A stretch of DNA of 64,000 bases from Lactuca virosa (taxonomy: Eukaryota; Streptophyta; Magnoliopsida; Asterales; Asteraceae): NCBI GenBank assembly GCA_928212115.1, contig CAKMRJ010000001.1, positions 180,026,401 to 180,090,400 of the forward strand, given 5' to 3'. Shown one piece after another: positions 22,884 through 34,474 of the stretch. The translations under genes were made by a program, and so were the position numbers. The notes under the pieces were generated by a model that was given only the letters and a program-made list of their open reading frames with translations, was not told the origin of the DNA and searched no databases. The stretch's first letter is position 1, and each line of letters begins with the position of its first letter.

Positions 22884-24741
22884 TGTAACGCCCGGTTCCT
22901 GGTAGTTATTTTAAAGAAGAATTCTCATTTTTGCAAAGGGACTCGACGAGTTGGAGGCCCCAAACTCGTCGAGTAGAAATGGGAATAAGTTTGGACGCGG
23001 ATTGGGAAACCTACTCTACGAGTTAGGGAGGACCAACTCGACGAGTTAGAGCTGGTAAATGAAACCCTAATTTCGGGGTTTCGCAGCCTATTTAAGCATC
23101 CTATTCTCCACTTGTTGGCCTCATTTGCTGCCTCCATCGTTATAAACCCTAGCTACGAAATCCTAATCCACCCTTGAGTGTTTACGAGCCATTATTGTGT
23201 GTTCTTGGTGACTTTGAAGCTTGAGAAGGAAGGAGAAGCTTGAGGATTCAAGAGGAAGTCAGTAGATCCAGAGTTCAAGCTACATTTCGGACTCATTTAA
23301 AGTATAAATCTTATACCTTGGCTTTCTATTACTTAGATCCTCATTTAGGTTAGTATGTTATCACTTTTGGGCCATTTTGAAGCCACTTTCGGGATTTGAG
23401 TGTTTTATGGAGTTGTGACTTCAGATATAGGCACTTATGAGCTCAAGAAGCTCAAAGTTTCTAGCTTTATTAGTTCATGGCCTTTCTACATGTCCTAGAT
23501 CTCCTTTATAGCTTGGTTTTTGCTGTTTCTAGCTCATAACACCATGAATGGGCGTAAAGTTAGCAACTTTACGTGTTATGCTAGCCTTAGGGAATCAGAT
23601 CTATGTTCTAGAAGCATTTGACTCGATTGTAATCGACATAATGAGTGAGGGCTAAGAGGAACTCGACGAGTTGCTCATGCAACTCGGCGAGTTGGATCGT
23701 GATTCCCTACTTTTATGACTCCGGAGCAAACTAGTGAGTCTAGAAGATGACTCAGTGAGTGGATAAGGTTCTCCGAGTTTTGAAGACTGAGGAACTCGTC
23801 GAGTGCTAGGAAGAACTCGACGAGATGTTCGGGTTTGTCCCGACTCTGTTTGAAGGAGAACTCGACGAGTCCAAGAAGGGACTCGACGAGTTGTGAGTAA
23901 AATGTCTCGACTCTGTTTCAAGGGGAACTCGACGTGTTCATGAAAGAACTCGACGAGTAGGATCGAGGTTTCCAGAGTTTCATGGAACAGGAACTCGACG
24001 AGTTGATGGACCAACTCGGCGAGTTGAGTCAACCAGGATGTTGACTTTGACCAGAATATTGACTTTGACGTTGACTTTGACCATGGTTGACCCTTAGAGG
24101 GTTATGAAGTAGGGAATAGATGTTAGAGGGTAATCCCATGTAAGGTTTGGGGCCCGATTTTGAATGGCAGACGAACTGAGACCAGGAAGGTCTACGTGGA
24201 TTTTGAAAAGCAGCCAGGAGACAGCATACTGTTTCAGGCAGTTCAGTGTTACAGGCAGTTCTGTGTTTTAGGCAGAGCAGCATTTCGGGCCGTATTGGTG
24301 CTTTTAGGATTCCATGTACAGACGGAGTAACTGAGTGATTAGGAAGCGATAAGTCACTTGCAGTGGGATTAAATAATCTCAGAGTAGTCGATTTGACTCT
24401 GTTGCGCAGCTCTTGTATGAGTCTAACCGTTGCGCTGATCAATCTTCTACTCGAAGGATTAACTGAGCCTCCAATCATATAAAAGTGTTTTGTAGCCGTT
24501 TATGGACAGCGACTTGTTTCCTTTTTCAGCAGCAGCATGATGGGTGGCAGTTCAGTCTGAGGGGTCATTGATCGCGCGGGGTGATGGGTGTACCCTCATA
24601 TGGCAAATGTTAGTGCTCGTATGAAACGTTAGTTGGCTCATGACAAATATAGGGAGCCGCGGGCTTATAACGTGAGTAATTTTGTGGATAGGTGATTGCA
24701 GTAGACTTCGAGGATGAAGTCCAAGACAAGTGGGGGAGAAT
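22884..24741 (+). repeat. Array unit 4 (short form)
   Basis: Also exactly 1858 bp, with the same internal junction (about 24160) as unit 3, so it is a direct tandem duplicate. Scattered single-base differences show it is not a trivial repeat of the same sequence. Confidence 0.75.
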
Positions 24742-26261
24742 TGTAACGCCTGGTTCCTGGTAGGTATTTTAAAGAAGAATTCTCATTTTTGCAAAGGGAC
24801 TCGACGAGTTGGAGGCCCCAAACTCGTCGAGTAGAAATGGGAATAAGTTTGGACGCGGATTGGGAAACCTACTCGACGAGTTGGGGAGGACCAACTCGAC
24901 GAGTTAGAGCTGGTAAATGAAACCCTAATTTTGGGGTTTCGCAGCCTATTTAAGCATCCTATTCTCCACTTGTTGGCCTCATTTGCTGCCTCCATCGTTA
25001 TAAACCCTAGCTACGAAATCCTAATCCACCCTTGAGTGTTTACGAGCCATTATTTTGTGTTCTTGGTGATTTTGAAGCTTGAGAAGGAAGGAGAAGCTTG
25101 AGGATTCAAGAGGAAGTCAGTAGATCCAGAGTTCAAGCTACATTTCGGACTCATTTAAGGTATAAAGCTTATACCTTGGCTTTCTATTACTTAGATCCTC
25201 ATTTAGGTTAGTATGTTATCACTTTTGGGCCATTTTGAAGCCACTTTCGGGATTTGAGTGTTTTATGGAGTTGTGACTTCATATATAGGAACTTATGAGC
25301 TCATGAAGCTCAAAGTTTCTAGCTTTATTAGTCCATGGCCTTTCTACATGTCCTAGATCTCCTTTATAGCTTGGTTTTTGGTGTTTCTAGCTTATAACAC
25401 CATGAATGGGCGTAAAGTTAGCAACTTTACGTGTTATGCTAGCCTTAGGGAATCAGATCTATGTTCTAGAAGCATTTGACTCGATTGTAATCGACATAAT
25501 GAGTGAGGGCTAAGAGGAACTCGACGAGTTGCTCATGCAACTCGGCGAGTTGGATCGTGATTCCCTACTTTTATGACTCCGGAGCAAACTAGTGAGTCTA
25601 GAAGATGACTCAGTGAGTGGATAAGGTTCTCCGAGTTTTGAAGACTGAGGAACTCGTCGAGTGCTAGGAAGAACTCGACGAGATGTTCGGGTTTGTCCCA
25701 ACTCTGTTTGAAGGAGAACTCGACAAGTCCAAGAAGGGACTCGACGAGTTGTGAGTAAAATGTCTCGACTCTGTTTCAAGGGGAACTCGACGTGTTCATG
25801 AAAGAACTCGACGAGTAGGATCGAGGTTTCCAGAGTTTCATGGAATAGGAACTCGACGAGTTGATGGACCAACTCGGCGCGTTGAGTCAACCAGGATGTT
25901 GACTTTGACCAGAATATTGACTTTGGCGTTGACTTTGACCATGGTTGACCCTTAGAGGGTTATGAAGTAGGGAATAGATGTTAGAGGGTAATCCTATGTA
26001 AGGGTTGGGGCCCGATTTGGAAAATTGGGCCATTAGTGGGCTGTTATGGATTTTGGAGTTTTGGACTTGATTGGTTTTGGACTTGGGCCTTAGCTAAGTA
26101 TCTTGTGGGCTAGGAGTAAAATGGTTATTTTACCCAAGTAAGGATTATGGATCATGGTTCGGAACCCAATTGCTAACTGGGTGATGTTTTGGTATTGATA
26201 GCCCAGGGAGTTTCCAGGACAACAGCTAAGGATTTCCTGCAATGGACTTCAGCAGTGTCAG

Positions 26262-26771
26262 GTGAGTTACCTTCCAGTAGAAGTGGGTCTAAGGCCACAA
26301 TGTCGGCCCACTAGTAGGAGCTATTTATTAGATGATTGTATTTGTGATAATTGTCTGGTATGCCACTATCTATTATGTTTTATGTGCTAGTATGGTATGA
26401 TGTCATGTGATAGTGGTAGTAGGGGGAATAGTCACCGCATCCGGTCGAAAGGACCAAATGGGTAGGTCGGGCACCCCGGTATGCCTGAAAGTATGTTTAT
26501 GTTATGTTATTACGTAGTAGTGGTAGGGGTGAAATAGTCCCCGTAACCGGTTGAGATACACCGGAGGATAGGTCGGGAACCCAGATATGCCTGATATGGG
26601 GTAGGTTAGGCACCCCGGTATGCCTAGCAGGGGTAGGTTGAGCATCCCGGTATGCTCAGTAGGGTAGGTCGGGCACCCAGATATGTCTGGCGGTATGTTT
26701 ATTGTATTGTATGTGGTATGATGGGGGAACTCACTAAGCTTCGTGCTTACGGTTTACAGTTTTGGTTTCAG
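26262..26771 (+). other. Candidate LTR leader intron, array family
   Basis: CAG/GTGAGT opens and TTTCAG/GTA closes a 510-nt segment holding the hairpin array and the ACTCACTAAGC module. Units 1 and 2 retain the donor (GTAAGT, 15298 and about 18855) but have lost the acceptor. Confidence 0.45.
26465..26690 (+). repeat. Covarying GGCA/TGCC hairpins
   Basis: Repeated units carry an 8-nt loop (CCCCGGTA or similar) closed by stems CGGGCA/TGCCTG, TAGGCA/TGCCTA (26606-26625), TGAGCA/TGCTCA (26639-26658) and CGGGCA/TGTCTG. One further unit near 26567 pairs poorly. The loop is nearly constant while stem bases change in pairs. Confidence 0.75.
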
Positions 26772-27002
26772 GTACTTCATTTTCAAAGGAAAGGAGCCGG
26801 CTTGATCGCAGCGCATCACACTATGTTTTTCGCACATGAGATCTTTGGTATTACACTCATATATTGTTTTATGATAACATATTTTGATTATTGACATACT
26901 GGTTTTGACATGGGATGATATTATGAATGTTTTTATACTATTGGTTTTCATAACAACTTATTTAAAAACAAAATTTTTGGTCTTAAATTTTGGGATGTTA
27001 CA

Positions 27003-27427
27003 GCCCCTTATGAAATGCAAGTCTTTGTCTTACACTTTGAAAGCACTCGCACGTCGTTCGCAAAAGCTAGTGAGATAAAGGTCACCTAACCTCTTGTGTT
27101 ATCTTTTGATGACCGATGTGTATTCGTGATTTCTACAACCTAGTTATAGGCCGATTACACAAGTTCCTGAAACTAGATGATTTGAATGGAAATTTGGTGT
27201 GATAAGATTATCTAAGAAATAAATATCTAATGCATAGATGAGATCAAATATTTTTAGTAAACTTTGTTATTAGCGATATCATATAACTAGGAATTATATA
27301 TTAGAATATTATCGATAATCGATATCCAGATTGTTGAATTCAATGAATGGAAAAAATGATACCTAACCATTTATTTGTTTTGAAAATTGGATACTAGACT
27401 TTGATAATTAATGTTTTGAACTTAAAG
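27003..27427. other. Right flank of the array, no gene seen
   Basis: AT-rich DNA that was joined to 13799 before the array inserted, as the GCCCC duplication shows. I find no coding or RNA gene. It ends where element B's LTR begins. Confidence 0.5.
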
Positions 27428-27730
27428 TGTGACAACTGGAAAAATTCTAGAACAAACAAGATCTAATCTTAAACCGTGTATGAGTGAGTTCACATCATAA
27501 CATTTACGCAACAAAACTTTGAAAGCCAAGAGGGCATGTTTATATAAGTTAATATATGCATATACCTTGAAATTCATGATGAGATAAACTTTAGAAAGCC
27601 CATACAAGTCAACAAAGCAACAAAGCAACAAAGAGTCAAACAAGTCAGACAAAAATTAAATGATTTAGCATAAAAGCACGTTCATGTGCCATACCTTTGA
27701 GTTTTCGGCGTAGGACCCCACCATCCTTAT

Positions 27731-27941
27731 GATTTCGGTTGCATAGGACCGAAATCACACACTTTTGGATCCAAATTGCTTGCCTAGACTGAAATCTCCG
27801 CTTCATGGACTCCCATACGACCGAAATCAGTAGTTTATGGCCCATTAAGGGCGAAATCTCTTGCTTAAAGCTCTTTAGGATCGAAATCATCATTTTGTGA
27901 GTTTGTATAAGAGATTTCGGTCATACTAGGACCGAAATCTC
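27731..27941. promoter_or_regulatory. GACCGAAATC words in both orientations
   Basis: About seven variants of GACCGAAATC lie within 210 bp upstream of the TATA box. Two pairs form perfect hairpins: 27731-27739 with 27748-27756 (9 bp, 8-nt loop), and 27911-27922 with 27930-27941 (12 bp, 7-nt loop). Confidence 0.65.
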
Positions 27942-28056
27942 CCTTAAAAGTCAAGATAAGATGCCACTTGATTGGTTAAATGCCTTCCCAATGTGATATA
28001 TTACACTTACCAACGTAAGTGTCACATCTCTTACGTATCTTATCCCATACTACCCA

Positions 28057-28064
28057 TATATAAA
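28057..28064 (+). promoter_or_regulatory. Element B TATA box
   Basis: TATATAAA about 115 bp downstream of the GACCGAAATC cluster; a C/A-rich leader follows. Confidence 0.55.
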
Positions 28065-28512
28065 GCTTACTTCAAGAACCATTCTTCAAAAACCATTCAC
28101 AGTTAAACATTCACACTTCACAATTCTCTCAAAAGCAAACCTTCCTTTTCTCTCCAAGTTATTCATCAAATAAATCTCAGGAAGCCTTCGAATCATCCTT
28201 ATTCCTTATGATTATTGTAAGTTCCATTTTATAATATAGTGTTGTTATAACTCTTACATACTAGATTATCTAATTTACACATATTATTATGTGTTTAATA
28301 TACTTAGGATACTGTTATTTTCACGTGTTCTAACGCGGAGAACATCACCACCCTCTTCGTTATCAAACCGCAAATACACACTCGAGGTGAGTTTATACCC
28401 CTACGTTTTCACGATGTTTTCATGTTTTGGGGGGGGGGGGGATACAAGTAAAACACAAGAAATCTTGTGTTAATATCTATACTGTTTCAAATTATTTCAA
28501 CTATCCTTCTTA

Positions 28513-28515
<3 letters not shown>

Positions 28516-28582
<67 letters not shown>
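28516..28582. repeat. (AT)n microsatellite
   Basis: A run of about 67 bases of alternating T and A, followed by TTAA repeats to about 28599. Likely length-variable. Confidence 0.9.
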
Positions 28583-28587
<5 letters not shown>

Positions 28588-30008
28588 TTAATTAATTAAG
28601 ATTCTACAGACTTAGAATTGGTGATTTCGCCTTAACTCATGTTCCTTGTTTGGTTGTGGGCTTATGGTAGAATCATTTATTCGACTGTCTTTTCAATCTT
28701 AATTATATATGCCTTATATATGTAAGTATAAAAATTATTTCAACACGTTAAGCAAAAAGAGTATTTTCGTAACTTAATTTATTACCGTTTGTACACGAAT
28801 TTTAAATTCCACAGAATATCTTTATCTTCAATTTACGTATATAAACACCCACAATCGTTAAAAATACAAAGGTTTTCATTTCAATAGAACGTACACTTTA
28901 AACTATAATAGGTATAGTTTATGGAACGTACACGTCATTTTACTAGTCAGAGATACAATACATCAATAATTATATAAAAGTATAATTATTTACACTACGA
29001 TTACACTAAGAAAGAAGACATACATACAATTTATTCGTTATAAAACGGTTTTTCATTATTCTACAGGTAACCGTCAATATAGCTTTGTGAGACACACTTC
29101 AAGTACTTATCTAAGTGCCAACGAAAGTCCTGAATTATAACCAGAATCTCCTGGAGGGAGAGCATGACACTTGTGTATAGATCTATACTGGACTGACAAT
29201 CTCGCACCTAAACTGTTAGCTACAGTTACGCCGGCAGGCCTGGGGTGACAAATGTCGTACCAATTCTGACGCCTGAAGAACGTCGTATCAGTCCATCGTA
29301 GGTCATCAAGCATGGTTATAATAACTCACAATTTGGTATTAACAATACGATTAATGTACGAATACATAAATAGCTTCAAATAGTTTTATTTAATAATAAA
29401 ACTACAATACAATATTTTACAGTAGAGCTGGTGGATCTTGGCATACACATTGTTACAGAGTTTCATACAAGTACAATTATAGTATACTATTTTCCAGTAC
29501 AGAGAAAACTTACTTTTCTGGAAACATGCTTTTATGGTTTTATGTGAATTAAAACTATATTATACTATTTCAGAGTACAACAACACTTACACATTTTGGT
29601 CTTAAGGTATTAAGACTACAATTCAATTACAACAGAAAATATAGGATTTTCTGGAAGAACACACTTACATTTTCAAGGAACAAATGACAGACTTTTAAAA
29701 CAAAAATGCTTATGAACTCACCAACTTAATTTTTGACACTGTTTTCAAAACTACTTGTATTCTCAGGGAATCAGTAGACAGGTATCCATACAGGTTTTGA
29801 GAAGACGGAGCATCATAGAGTCACGTCTTTTAGTTTTTTCTATATACTTTTGGTGTCAATTATAAAATGATTTAAACACATATGTAAAACTATACTTTAA
29901 CAATTTGATGGTTGTTGTGCTTCGATTACAATTATTCAATTGTTAGGATACTGTACATGACATCATTCGCCCCCGAACGTTTCCGCCGTTCTGGTTTGGG
30001 GTGTGACA

Positions 30009-30574
30009 GATTGGTATCAGAGTATTGTTTATAGTGAACTAAATATATCAGACCACACAAGATATACAACTATAAATACAATAGGGCTGAAACGATCTGA
30101 CTAAAAGTATACTTTTAAAATAGAAGTATTTTATAAGAAGTATACAAACATGCATACATACCAGAAACAGTATCACAGTAATAACTACATAAAAGTATTA
30201 AGATAAGTTGGACACTGTAGTTAAGCCTAGACAGTTATGTAATCATATATGGGACAAATATAGCCTGATCAACTATATTTATTTGAGATATGACCAACGT
30301 GTGTTTGAGAATGATTGTGGTGTTGCAACAAGTCTAAAACTTACCAACCCTATATACCAAGAAACTCTAGAACCAAGCATAAAGTTAAAATACTATAGAA
30401 GTATTTTATGACACTATAGAACTATACAACTAGACCCTTCACATGTCTCTTTACTACTACCATTGTGCAGTCAACATAACTAAATAGTTAAGACACTCTG
30501 TTTTGAAAATGCTCGATTCATAGCCATTATCAAAGACTTATCATTATTCCACTCTTAAACCTTGTGGCAGGAAG
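30009..30574 (+). other. Element B primer site and leader
   Basis: TGGTATCAGAGT (30012-30023) lies three bases after the LTR end and matches the initiator tRNA-Met 3' end except at the last base. The rest is an AT-rich untranslated leader before gag; no gene is seen. Confidence 0.7.
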
Positions 30575-31781
30575 ATGCCACCACGTAAATCAAACAGGCG
30601 TTTCAACAGCACACCACTCACTCCACCACCGACACCACCTCAACAATTTGACTCTGCTGTTTTCCAAGCAGCAGTAACAGCCGCCGTGGCAGCCGCCATG
30701 ACAAAAATCAATGCAAGTGGTGCTAGTGGGGCGGGTAGTGGTGCCAACAGTTCTAACCACGGAGAAAGCCACAGACACCCAATGGAATTTTCCTATAAAG
30801 ACTTCACGCATTCCAAACCAAAGTCTTTTGATGGCACCGGAGGTGTCATTGCTCTAACACCCTGCCTCGAAAAGATAGAATCAATATTTGAAGTATGTGC
30901 GTGCCATGAAGCTAGCAAGGTCAAATTTGCAACATGCACATTTATGGATAGAACCCTCTTTTAGTGGAACGGTTATGTCAAATTATTGACTCTCCCAGTA
31001 GCCAACGCCATGAGCTGGGAAGACTTAAAAATTCTGATGCTAGCAGAATATTGCCCGAGGGGTGAGGTGCAAAAGCTAGAACAAGAACTCTTGGGTCTGA
31101 CGATGAAGGACTCCGACATCGCTGCCTACACTGCTTGATTTAGTGACCTGGCTATATTATGTCCTGGGATGGTCACCACAGAAAGTAAGAAAGTGGAACG
31201 GTACATCTGGGGACTATCTCCCCAGATCCAAGGAAACGTGATAGCTGCAAACCCACTTAGTTTTAAAAGTGCCAAACGTCTGGAACAAACACTCGTGGAT
31301 CATGGAGTCCGCCAAGGCTTCGTGATAGTCATTACTGAGCAACCCAAAGAAGGTAACAACAAAAATAAGTTTTCGAAAAAAGGAAGGGCCAATCGTCACA
31401 AGAGTCCTCAAAGAAGCAACAAACTGTGGCAGTTCATGCTGCTACTGTTCCTGCTACTGTTCCTGCTACTATTCCTATTACTGTTCCTGCTACTCCAGCG
31501 CCCCCCAATCGATATGCTGGAACTCTTCCAAAGTGTAACAAGTGCAACTTCCATCACACATGAGTTTTTCGGGAAATGCATTGCAAAAACTGCAACAGGA
31601 AGGGGCACACCGCCTGTTTCTATAAGGCGCCGACATAACCACTCACCTAAGTCCCTGGTGTTGGAGTAAGCCAGGCTTTTTACGGGTTTGGTGAAACAGG
31701 AAACTTCAAGACAGATTGTCCAAAAGCAAAGAATGCTAGCGGTGTGGGAAGAGTATTGGCAATAGGTCACGAAGAAGCAAT
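30575..31781 (+). pseudogene. gag: Element B gag, broken and truncated
   Basis: Gag is the RNA-packaging coat protein of LTR retrotransposons. The start MPPRKSNRR, an Ala-rich stretch (FQAAVTAAVAAAM) and a central Gag core (PKSFDGTGG, then WNGYVKLL after a stop) are recognisable. Stops occur at 30962 and about 31136. A frameshift near 31415 puts the following 12-bp repeats (about 31436-31500) into a false Leu-rich frame. The true frame there reads Pro/Ala/Thr repeats and a zinc-knuckle-like CNKC with a second cluster CKNC. It ends abruptly at 31781 where Copia-like element D begins, so protease and Pol are absent here. Homologous Gag pieces are in F (63470-63973) and at 34475-34654. Confidence 0.8.
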
Positions 31782-32019
31782 TGTTGGGTTTTAGTATACT
31801 ACAACATCCAATGGTGCACATACAACCCTAAAATCTTTGGATCTATGTTTTCTCTAAATATACCTGCAATATCGTTTCCAAAGCTTTAAACCCACAACTA
31901 GCATACAAATGATATAAACTACATAAAATACTAGTTAGAAGTTTACCTCTTTGTGTACCTTGTAGAACTTGTTGAATTTGGCCTATAAAAGCTTAGCCCC
32001 AATACTGTGGAAGCCTCAA
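31782..32019 (-). repeat. Element D LTR, first part
   Basis: Starts TGTTGGG, the reverse complement of a Copia LTR end (CCCAACA). The LTR is interrupted at 32019 by element C and resumes at 49102. The two parts total about 766 bp, close to the 752-bp LTRs of related element E. It lies on the minus strand and is D's 3' LTR, because the polypurine tract lies to the right. Confidence 0.75.
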
Positions 32020-32675
32020 TGTAACGCCCCGTTCCTGGTATGCACTTACAACATTTTTTTTTATTTTAGAAGCTACTCGACGAGTCAGTGGCCCTAACTC
32101 GTCGAGTAGCAGCGAGTTAGCACGTGGAGTAGGCGTGGCGACTCGACGAGTCCATATTCTGGACTCGGCGAGTCCGCCAGTCTGGATGAAGCCCTGATTT
32201 TAGGGAGTGTACCCTATTTAAACACCATTATAGCCCCAAACCAGCCTCCTTCACATCTCAGAGACTTATTCCCGAAACCCTAGCCTCCTTAAAGTGTGTG
32301 TTAGTAATTTTTGCCCTTGTGAAGGAATCTTGGTGCATTGTTGAGCAAGAAGACGAAGGAGAAGGTAGAAGAACTCAAAGAAGAAGAAGTAGATCCAGAT
32401 TATACTCCTCTTTGGCCATCCTTTCTGGTAATAAAGATTTCATCTTGGTTACTGTATTGCTAGATCTAGTTTGTCCCCAAATTGATGGTTTTGAGCTCAA
32501 AAACCCCAAATCCCTAGTGATGAAGCTTTGTAATCAAGCCATATCTCGAATCTAGCCTCTCTTGACTTCCAGAAGCTCAAGAAGGCCACCTTTTGGCAGC
32601 CATGGCCTTGTTCTAGACAAGTAACCCCCCATTATAGCCAAGTTTGAGTGTTATTGCTTCATTGCATCATAGATA

Positions 32676-32700
32676 CACGTAAAGTTAGCAACTTTACGTG
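32676..32700 (+). other. Conserved leader hairpin, element C
   Basis: CACGTAAAGTT pairs perfectly with AACTTTACGTG across an AGC loop, about 460 bp after the TATA box. Counterparts: 4481-4503 and 25411-25431. The 3' LTR copy has lost it at a repair scar near 48003. Confidence 0.65.
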
Positions 32701-33375
32701 TTCAGATTGTCCCAGAAACCCAAATCTATGAATTGGATGCACTGAAACTGATTAGAATCGGCTGAATAGAAACTGCATGCAAAGGACTCGTCGAGTCGTT
32801 CTTCGGACTCGGCGAGTCAGGTCGCGAGTCTTAGATTCCCTATTCAGTAGTAGCGAGTCTGTTTAGAGAGTGGAGTAAAGACTCAGTAAGTTAAGACATG
32901 GATCTGAGTGTAGAGGGACTTGGCGAGTCTACGCCCTGACTCGGCGAGTCCAAGACAATCTTCTTCCCACAATAACAGACTCGACGAGTTGTTCATACAA
33001 CTCGGCGAGTCATAGACTGGACGTGTTAATATGATGAAGGAGGACTCAACGAGTTGTTCATACAACTCGACGAGTCAGATAAAGGTTGACTTGATGTTAT
33101 TATAGAAGGAGAACTCTTCGAGTCTTTGTTAAACTCGACGAGTAGAGTCAGGAAAGGGAGTAGAAGGAAAGATAGGGACTCGACGAGTTGGCGGCCCAAC
33201 TCGGCGAGTCAGGTCAACGGATTGTTGACTCTGGCCAAGGGGGTAAAATAGTCATTTTGCCTTAAGATTAGTTCTTAGTGTCTGATTAAGTGTCTTTTGG
33301 GAATTGTAGCCGGGGAGTTACCGGAACAGCAGTCAGACAGTTCCCGAGCAGCATTTCAGCAGCCAGCCTTACGAG

Positions 33376-33825
33376 GTGAGTTTCCTTCCAGTACGAACGG
33401 GTCTACGGCCACAATGCCGGCCCGTTTAGCTAGCAGTAGTTCCGGACTACAGTCTGATGCAGTACTTCAGTATGCTTGGTGTCTTTGTGATACATGCATG
33501 GTATGTGTTATGTGTTCCGGACTATGGTCCGATGCAGTATGCAGTATATGTGTTCATATTATATGTTATGATTATGTTATGCTATGTTCAGTTAGTTCCG
33601 GACTTCGGTCTGATGCAGTTCCGGACTTCGGTCCGATGCAGTGGGCAAGGCCCTAGTAGTTACGAACTTTGGTCCGATGTAGTGGGTAAGGCCCTAGTCA
33701 GTTCCGGACTTCTGTCCGATGCAGTGGGCGAGGCCTAGTATGTGCTTTGTATGTTATTGTATGGTATGTGGTACTTTGGGGGAGCTCACTAAGCTTCGTG
33801 CTTACAGTTTCAGTTTTGGTTTCAG
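33376..33825 (+). other. Candidate LTR leader intron, element C
   Basis: GAG/GTGAGT opens, TTTCAG/GTA closes (450 nt), with CTCACTAAGC at 33785. The 3' LTR copy spans 48370-48861 (492 nt) with identical splice signals. It would be removed from the leader upstream of gag if spliced. Confidence 0.45.
33431..33730 (+). repeat. Tandem CGGAC-TTCG-GTCCG tetraloop hairpins
   Basis: Units read CGGAC, a 4-base loop, GTCCG (or GTCTG), then ATGCAG. Loops include TTCG, TATG, TACA and TTCT. C(UUCG)G is a known extra-stable RNA tetraloop. Later units are spaced by a GTGGGCAAGGCCCTAGT spacer. One unit (CGAAC) carries an unpaired A-C. The 3' LTR holds an expanded set (48433-48770). Confidence 0.75.
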
Positions 33826-34060
33826 GTACTTCAGCTAGCAAAGGGAAGGGCTCGGGATCATGGCATGGCACACACCACAGTTTTAGCCTGGGAGTTAGAC
33901 TCTGATACTTTGATATGATCTTGACACTAGTTTCGATTTGATAAATTTATTATGACATTTTGAGATACACGATTCATGGTTTTATCTTTTAATATTTGAT
34001 ATTATGGTTTAGTAAAGTTTTCAAACAAAAATTTTTGGGTTGTATTTTTGGGATGTTACA

Positions 34061-34427
34061 AGTTGGTATCAGAGCCTTGGTTTGAGGGATTCGGGCACAC
34101 TTTCGGGTGTGTCTGAACTCAAACTAAGGAAGTGGTATAAAGTTTTCAAGAGAAAAACCATGTTCACAAAAGGATTTTGAGAAAAGAAAACAATTTTACA
34201 AAAAGTATAGAGAAAAGAGTTTTAGAAAAAGCGAAAAGAATTTTGAAAAGAGAAAAGGGTGTGGTGCATGCAATCAGCCGAGCTCAAGTAAGTACTCCCA
34301 AATTATCCATACAAGTTCATGCTAGGTTATGATTATCAGCTTTATTAGAACAACATGCTAGATTAGGACTAAGGATGTAGGAAGGATGCCTTATGTGCCT
34401 GTTATATGTATTTCATCTTGACATGAC
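34061..34427 (+). other. Element C primer site and leader, first part
   Basis: TGGTATCAGAGC (34064-34075) matches the initiator tRNA-Met primer site. The rest is untranslated leader. The leader is broken here and resumes at 42330. Confidence 0.75.
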
Positions 34428-34473
34428 GTCCTCCACCCCAGAACGTTTCCGCCGTTCCGGTTTTGGGGTGACA
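34428..34473 (+). repeat. LTR 3'-end fragment
   Basis: ACGTTTCCGCCGTTCCGG followed by TTTTGGGGTGACA matches the last 45 bases of element B's LTR (29966-30008). It is only a scrap, joined to an inverted gag piece. Confidence 0.6.
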
Positions 34474-34474
34474 G

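Larger units (their letters stand above)
13800..27002 (+). mobile_element. Tandem array of deleted Ty3 units inside one duplication
   Basis: Five LTR starts (13800, 17336, 21026, 22884, 24742) occur in the same direction, the last four each preceded by the same polypurine tract. Only the last LTR is complete, ending TGTTACA at 27002. GCCCC occurs immediately before 13800 (13795-13799) and immediately after 27002 (27003-27007), so the array derives from one integration. The units are 3536, 3690, 1858 and 1858 bp, then a 2261-bp LTR. No gag or pol is left; the array has lost PBS, gag and pol and has amplified the LTR start plus the 3' interior. Unequal recombination after insertion is the simplest explanation. 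Assembly error is possible but fits poorly with unit-specific indels. Confidence 0.8.
24742..27002 (+). repeat. Array terminal complete LTR
   Basis: 2261 bp from TGTAACGCCTGG to TGTTACA. It carries the U3 hairpin (about 24799-24832), a TATTTAAG box (24947), many ACTCGACGAGT words at 25520-25880, the leader hairpin (25411-25431), a CAG/GTGAGT splice donor (26262), GGCA/TGCC hairpins (26469-26690), ACTCACTAAGC (26729) and an acceptor ending at 26771. It is the reference copy for the truncated units. Confidence 0.85.
27428..30008 (+). repeat. Element B 5' LTR
   Basis: The end is secure: GGGGTGTGACA (30008) is followed by a primer-binding site. The proposed start, TGTGACAACTGG, resembles the solo LTR start at 55892 (TGTGACAACCG), giving 2581 bp. 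Contents: GATTTCGGTC/GACCGAAATC words (27731-27941), TATATAAA (28057), splice donor GAG/GTGAGT (28387), a 13-base G run, an AT microsatellite, a palindrome GTATAGATCTATAC near 29173 and acceptor TCTCAG (29766). F's LTR shares the palindrome, the C/G-rich run and both splice-like sites, so B and F are related. Confidence 0.7.
32020..34060 (+). repeat. Element C 5' LTR
   Basis: 2041 bp, TGTAACGCCCC to GGATGTTACA. A perfect 13-bp U3 hairpin pairs CTACTCGACGAGT (32073-32085) with 32097-32109. TATTTAAA is at 32215 and the leader hairpin at 32676-32700. ACTCGRCGAGT-type words run from 32780 to 33220, splice donor GAG/GTGAGT is at 33376, tetraloop hairpins follow, and the acceptor ends at 33825. Confidence 0.85.

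Noticed and set aside
31430..31510. Leu/Phe-rich frame resembling a membrane segment
   Set aside because: It is the wrong frame of a 12-bp repeat in gag after a frameshift; the correct frame is Pro/Ala/Thr-rich and leads to the zinc knuckle.
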